From positions 1 to 6,729 of the forward strand of contig SYEA01000110.1 in assembly GCA_005800965.1 (NCBI GenBank): a stretch of 6,729 nucleotides of DNA, read 5' to 3'. A program made the translations under genes and the position numbers. Source of the stretch: Actinomycetota bacterium. Its GTDB lineage: Bacteria; Actinomycetota; Acidimicrobiia; Acidimicrobiales; Ilumatobacteraceae. The notes below the pieces were generated by a model that did no database searches, had not been told where the DNA came from, and saw nothing but the letters and a program-made list of their open reading frames with translations. Of this stretch, positions 6,050 through 6,729 are shown piece by piece; the first letter of the stretch is position 1; each line of letters begins with the position of its first letter.

Positions 6050-6055
6050 TATGCT
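6050..6055 (+). promoter_or_regulatory. Tentative -10 element of the dnaK promoter
   Basis: TATGCT fits the actinobacterial TAnnnT -10 pattern and would place transcription start near 6061-6063, giving a leader of about 20 bases that contains the ribosome binding site. No convincing -35 is present; the expected position (about 6027-6032) falls inside the right arm of the HAIR element, which would suit direct repression. Weak evidence on its own. Confidence 0.28.
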
Positions 6056-6070
6056 GATGCCTCACGTTAC

Positions 6071-6075
6071 GGAGG
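6071..6075 (+). promoter_or_regulatory. Strong Shine-Dalgarno sequence of dnaK
   Basis: GGAGG lies seven bases before the ATG at 6083. It is by far the best ribosome binding site in the window and fixes the dnaK start, in keeping with high expression. The other genes here have weak or absent sites. Confidence 0.85.
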
Positions 6076-6082
6076 TAACTAC

Positions 6083-6729
6083 ATGCCCAAGGCAGTCGGA
6101 ATCGATCTCGGAACCACCAACTCTGTTGTTGCTGTTTTAGAAGCAGGCGAACCCGTCGTCATCCCCAACTCCGAAGGGGCCCGCACCACACCATCGGTGG
6201 TGGCATTTTCCAAATCGGGTGAAGTGCTCGTGGGCGAAGTTGCCAAGCGTCAGGCCATCACCAACCACGATCGCACGTTCCGCAGTATCAAGCGTTTCAT
6301 GGGCCAGGACTGGCACTCAGAAGATATTGATGGCAAGAAGTACACCCCGCAAGAAATCAGCGCCCGCACTTTGATGAAGCTCAAGCGTGATGCTGAGGCG
6401 TACCTCGGTGACACGGTCACCCAGGCAGTCATCACCGTTCCTGCCTACTTCGATGACGCACAGCGCACGGCCACCAAAGAAGCCGGCCAGATTGCCGGTC
6501 TCGAGGTATTGCGCATTATCAACGAACCAACGGCAGCTGCGTTGGCCTACGGCCTCGACAAAGGCTCGCAAGAAGAAACCGTGCTTGTATTCGACTTGGG
6601 TGGCGGCACATTCGACGTGAGCGTGTTGGAAATTGGTGACGGAGTCTTTGAAGTAAAGAGCACGCACGGCGACACTCACCTCGGTGGTGACGATTGGGAC
6701 CAACGTGTGATGGATTGGTTGGTTACCCA
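6083..6729 (+). CDS. dnaK: Molecular chaperone DnaK (Hsp70), N-terminal 215 residues; 3' end outside window
   Basis: ATP-dependent cytoplasmic chaperone working with DnaJ and GrpE. The visible part is the first half of the nucleotide-binding domain: phosphate-1 motif GIDLGTTNS (6-14), catalytic Lys70 in SIKRFMG, AVITVPAYFDDAQR (115-128), IINEPTAAALAYGLDKG (145-161), phosphate-2 motif DLGGGTFD (171-178), and GDTHLGGDDWDQR (196-208) with the phosphorylatable-type Thr198. The stretch between SIKRFMG and EISARTLMKLKRDAEAYLG is short, lacking the roughly 23-residue insert of Gram-negative DnaK, as in actinobacteria. The sequence resembles M. tuberculosis DnaK throughout. Reading stays open to the right edge; a full protein would be about 620 residues. 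Preceded by a HAIR operator and a strong ribosome binding site. In actinobacteria dnaK is usually followed by grpE, dnaJ and hspR, which would lie just beyond the window. Confidence 0.98.
   Translation, partial: MPKAVGIDLGTTNSVVAVLEAGEPVVIPNSEGARTTPSVVAFSKSGEVLVGEVAKRQAITNHDRTFRSIKRFMGQDWHSEDIDGKKYTPQEISARTLMKLKRDAEAYLGDTVTQAVITVPAYFDDAQRTATKEAGQIAGLEVLRIINEPTAAALAYGLDKGSQEETVLVFDLGGGTFDVSVLEIGDGVFEVKSTHGDTHLGGDDWDQRVMDWLVT

Overview
The window looks like a chromosomal segment of a high-GC Gram-positive bacterium (Actinobacteria). The evidence is a DnaK without the roughly 23-residue N-terminal insert of Gram-negative DnaK, a HAIR-type (HspR) operator in front of dnaK, a mycobacterial-type dUMP-forming dCTP deaminase, an EtfD-like membrane Fe-S reductase, and GTG start codons. 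From memory, glyU(CCC)-dcd, etfD (Rv0338c) and dnaK also lie in that order along one part of the M. tuberculosis chromosome, which fits. A deeper actinobacterial class such as Acidimicrobiia is possible, but the sequence alone does not settle this.

Layout. Positions 1-637 hold the 3' end of an AT-rich gene for a multi-spanning membrane protein of unknown function. It ends about 75 bases from the 3' end of a tRNA-Gly(CCC) gene on the minus strand (713-783). Base composition changes sharply there, so the left edge may be the end of a genomic island integrated at the tRNA. From 831 rightward the DNA is ordinary GC-rich chromosome: dcd (+). Facing it is a minus-strand cluster transcribed gpmA, then a stand-alone cyclic-nucleotide-binding-domain (CNBD) protein, then an EtfD-like Fe-S oxidoreductase, with gaps of about 41 and 24 bases. 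A ribokinase gene (+) diverges from gpmA with 44 bases between the starts. Finally dnaK (+) begins behind a heat-shock operator and runs off the right edge.

How the genes work together. Dcd makes dUMP for thymidylate synthesis, GpmA serves glycolysis/gluconeogenesis, RbsK activates ribose, and DnaK is the Hsp70 chaperone. The EtfD-like protein is predicted to pass electrons from electron-transfer flavoprotein (fatty-acid and amino-acid oxidation) to membrane quinone. The small CNBD protein has an intact phosphate-binding cassette but no DNA-binding domain, and it sits directly upstream of the EtfD-like gene. This suggests a nucleotide-responsive partner or regulator of that step.

I found no CRISPR array, transposase, toxin-antitoxin pair, phage gene or clearly new system. 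The signals most worth a second look are two palindromes in the gpmA-CNBD-etfD cluster (4181-4206 and 3703-3720, the latter placing the etfD start codon in a hairpin loop), the CNBD-etfD pairing, and the compositional break at the tRNA. No stretch longer than about 120 bases lacks a gene.
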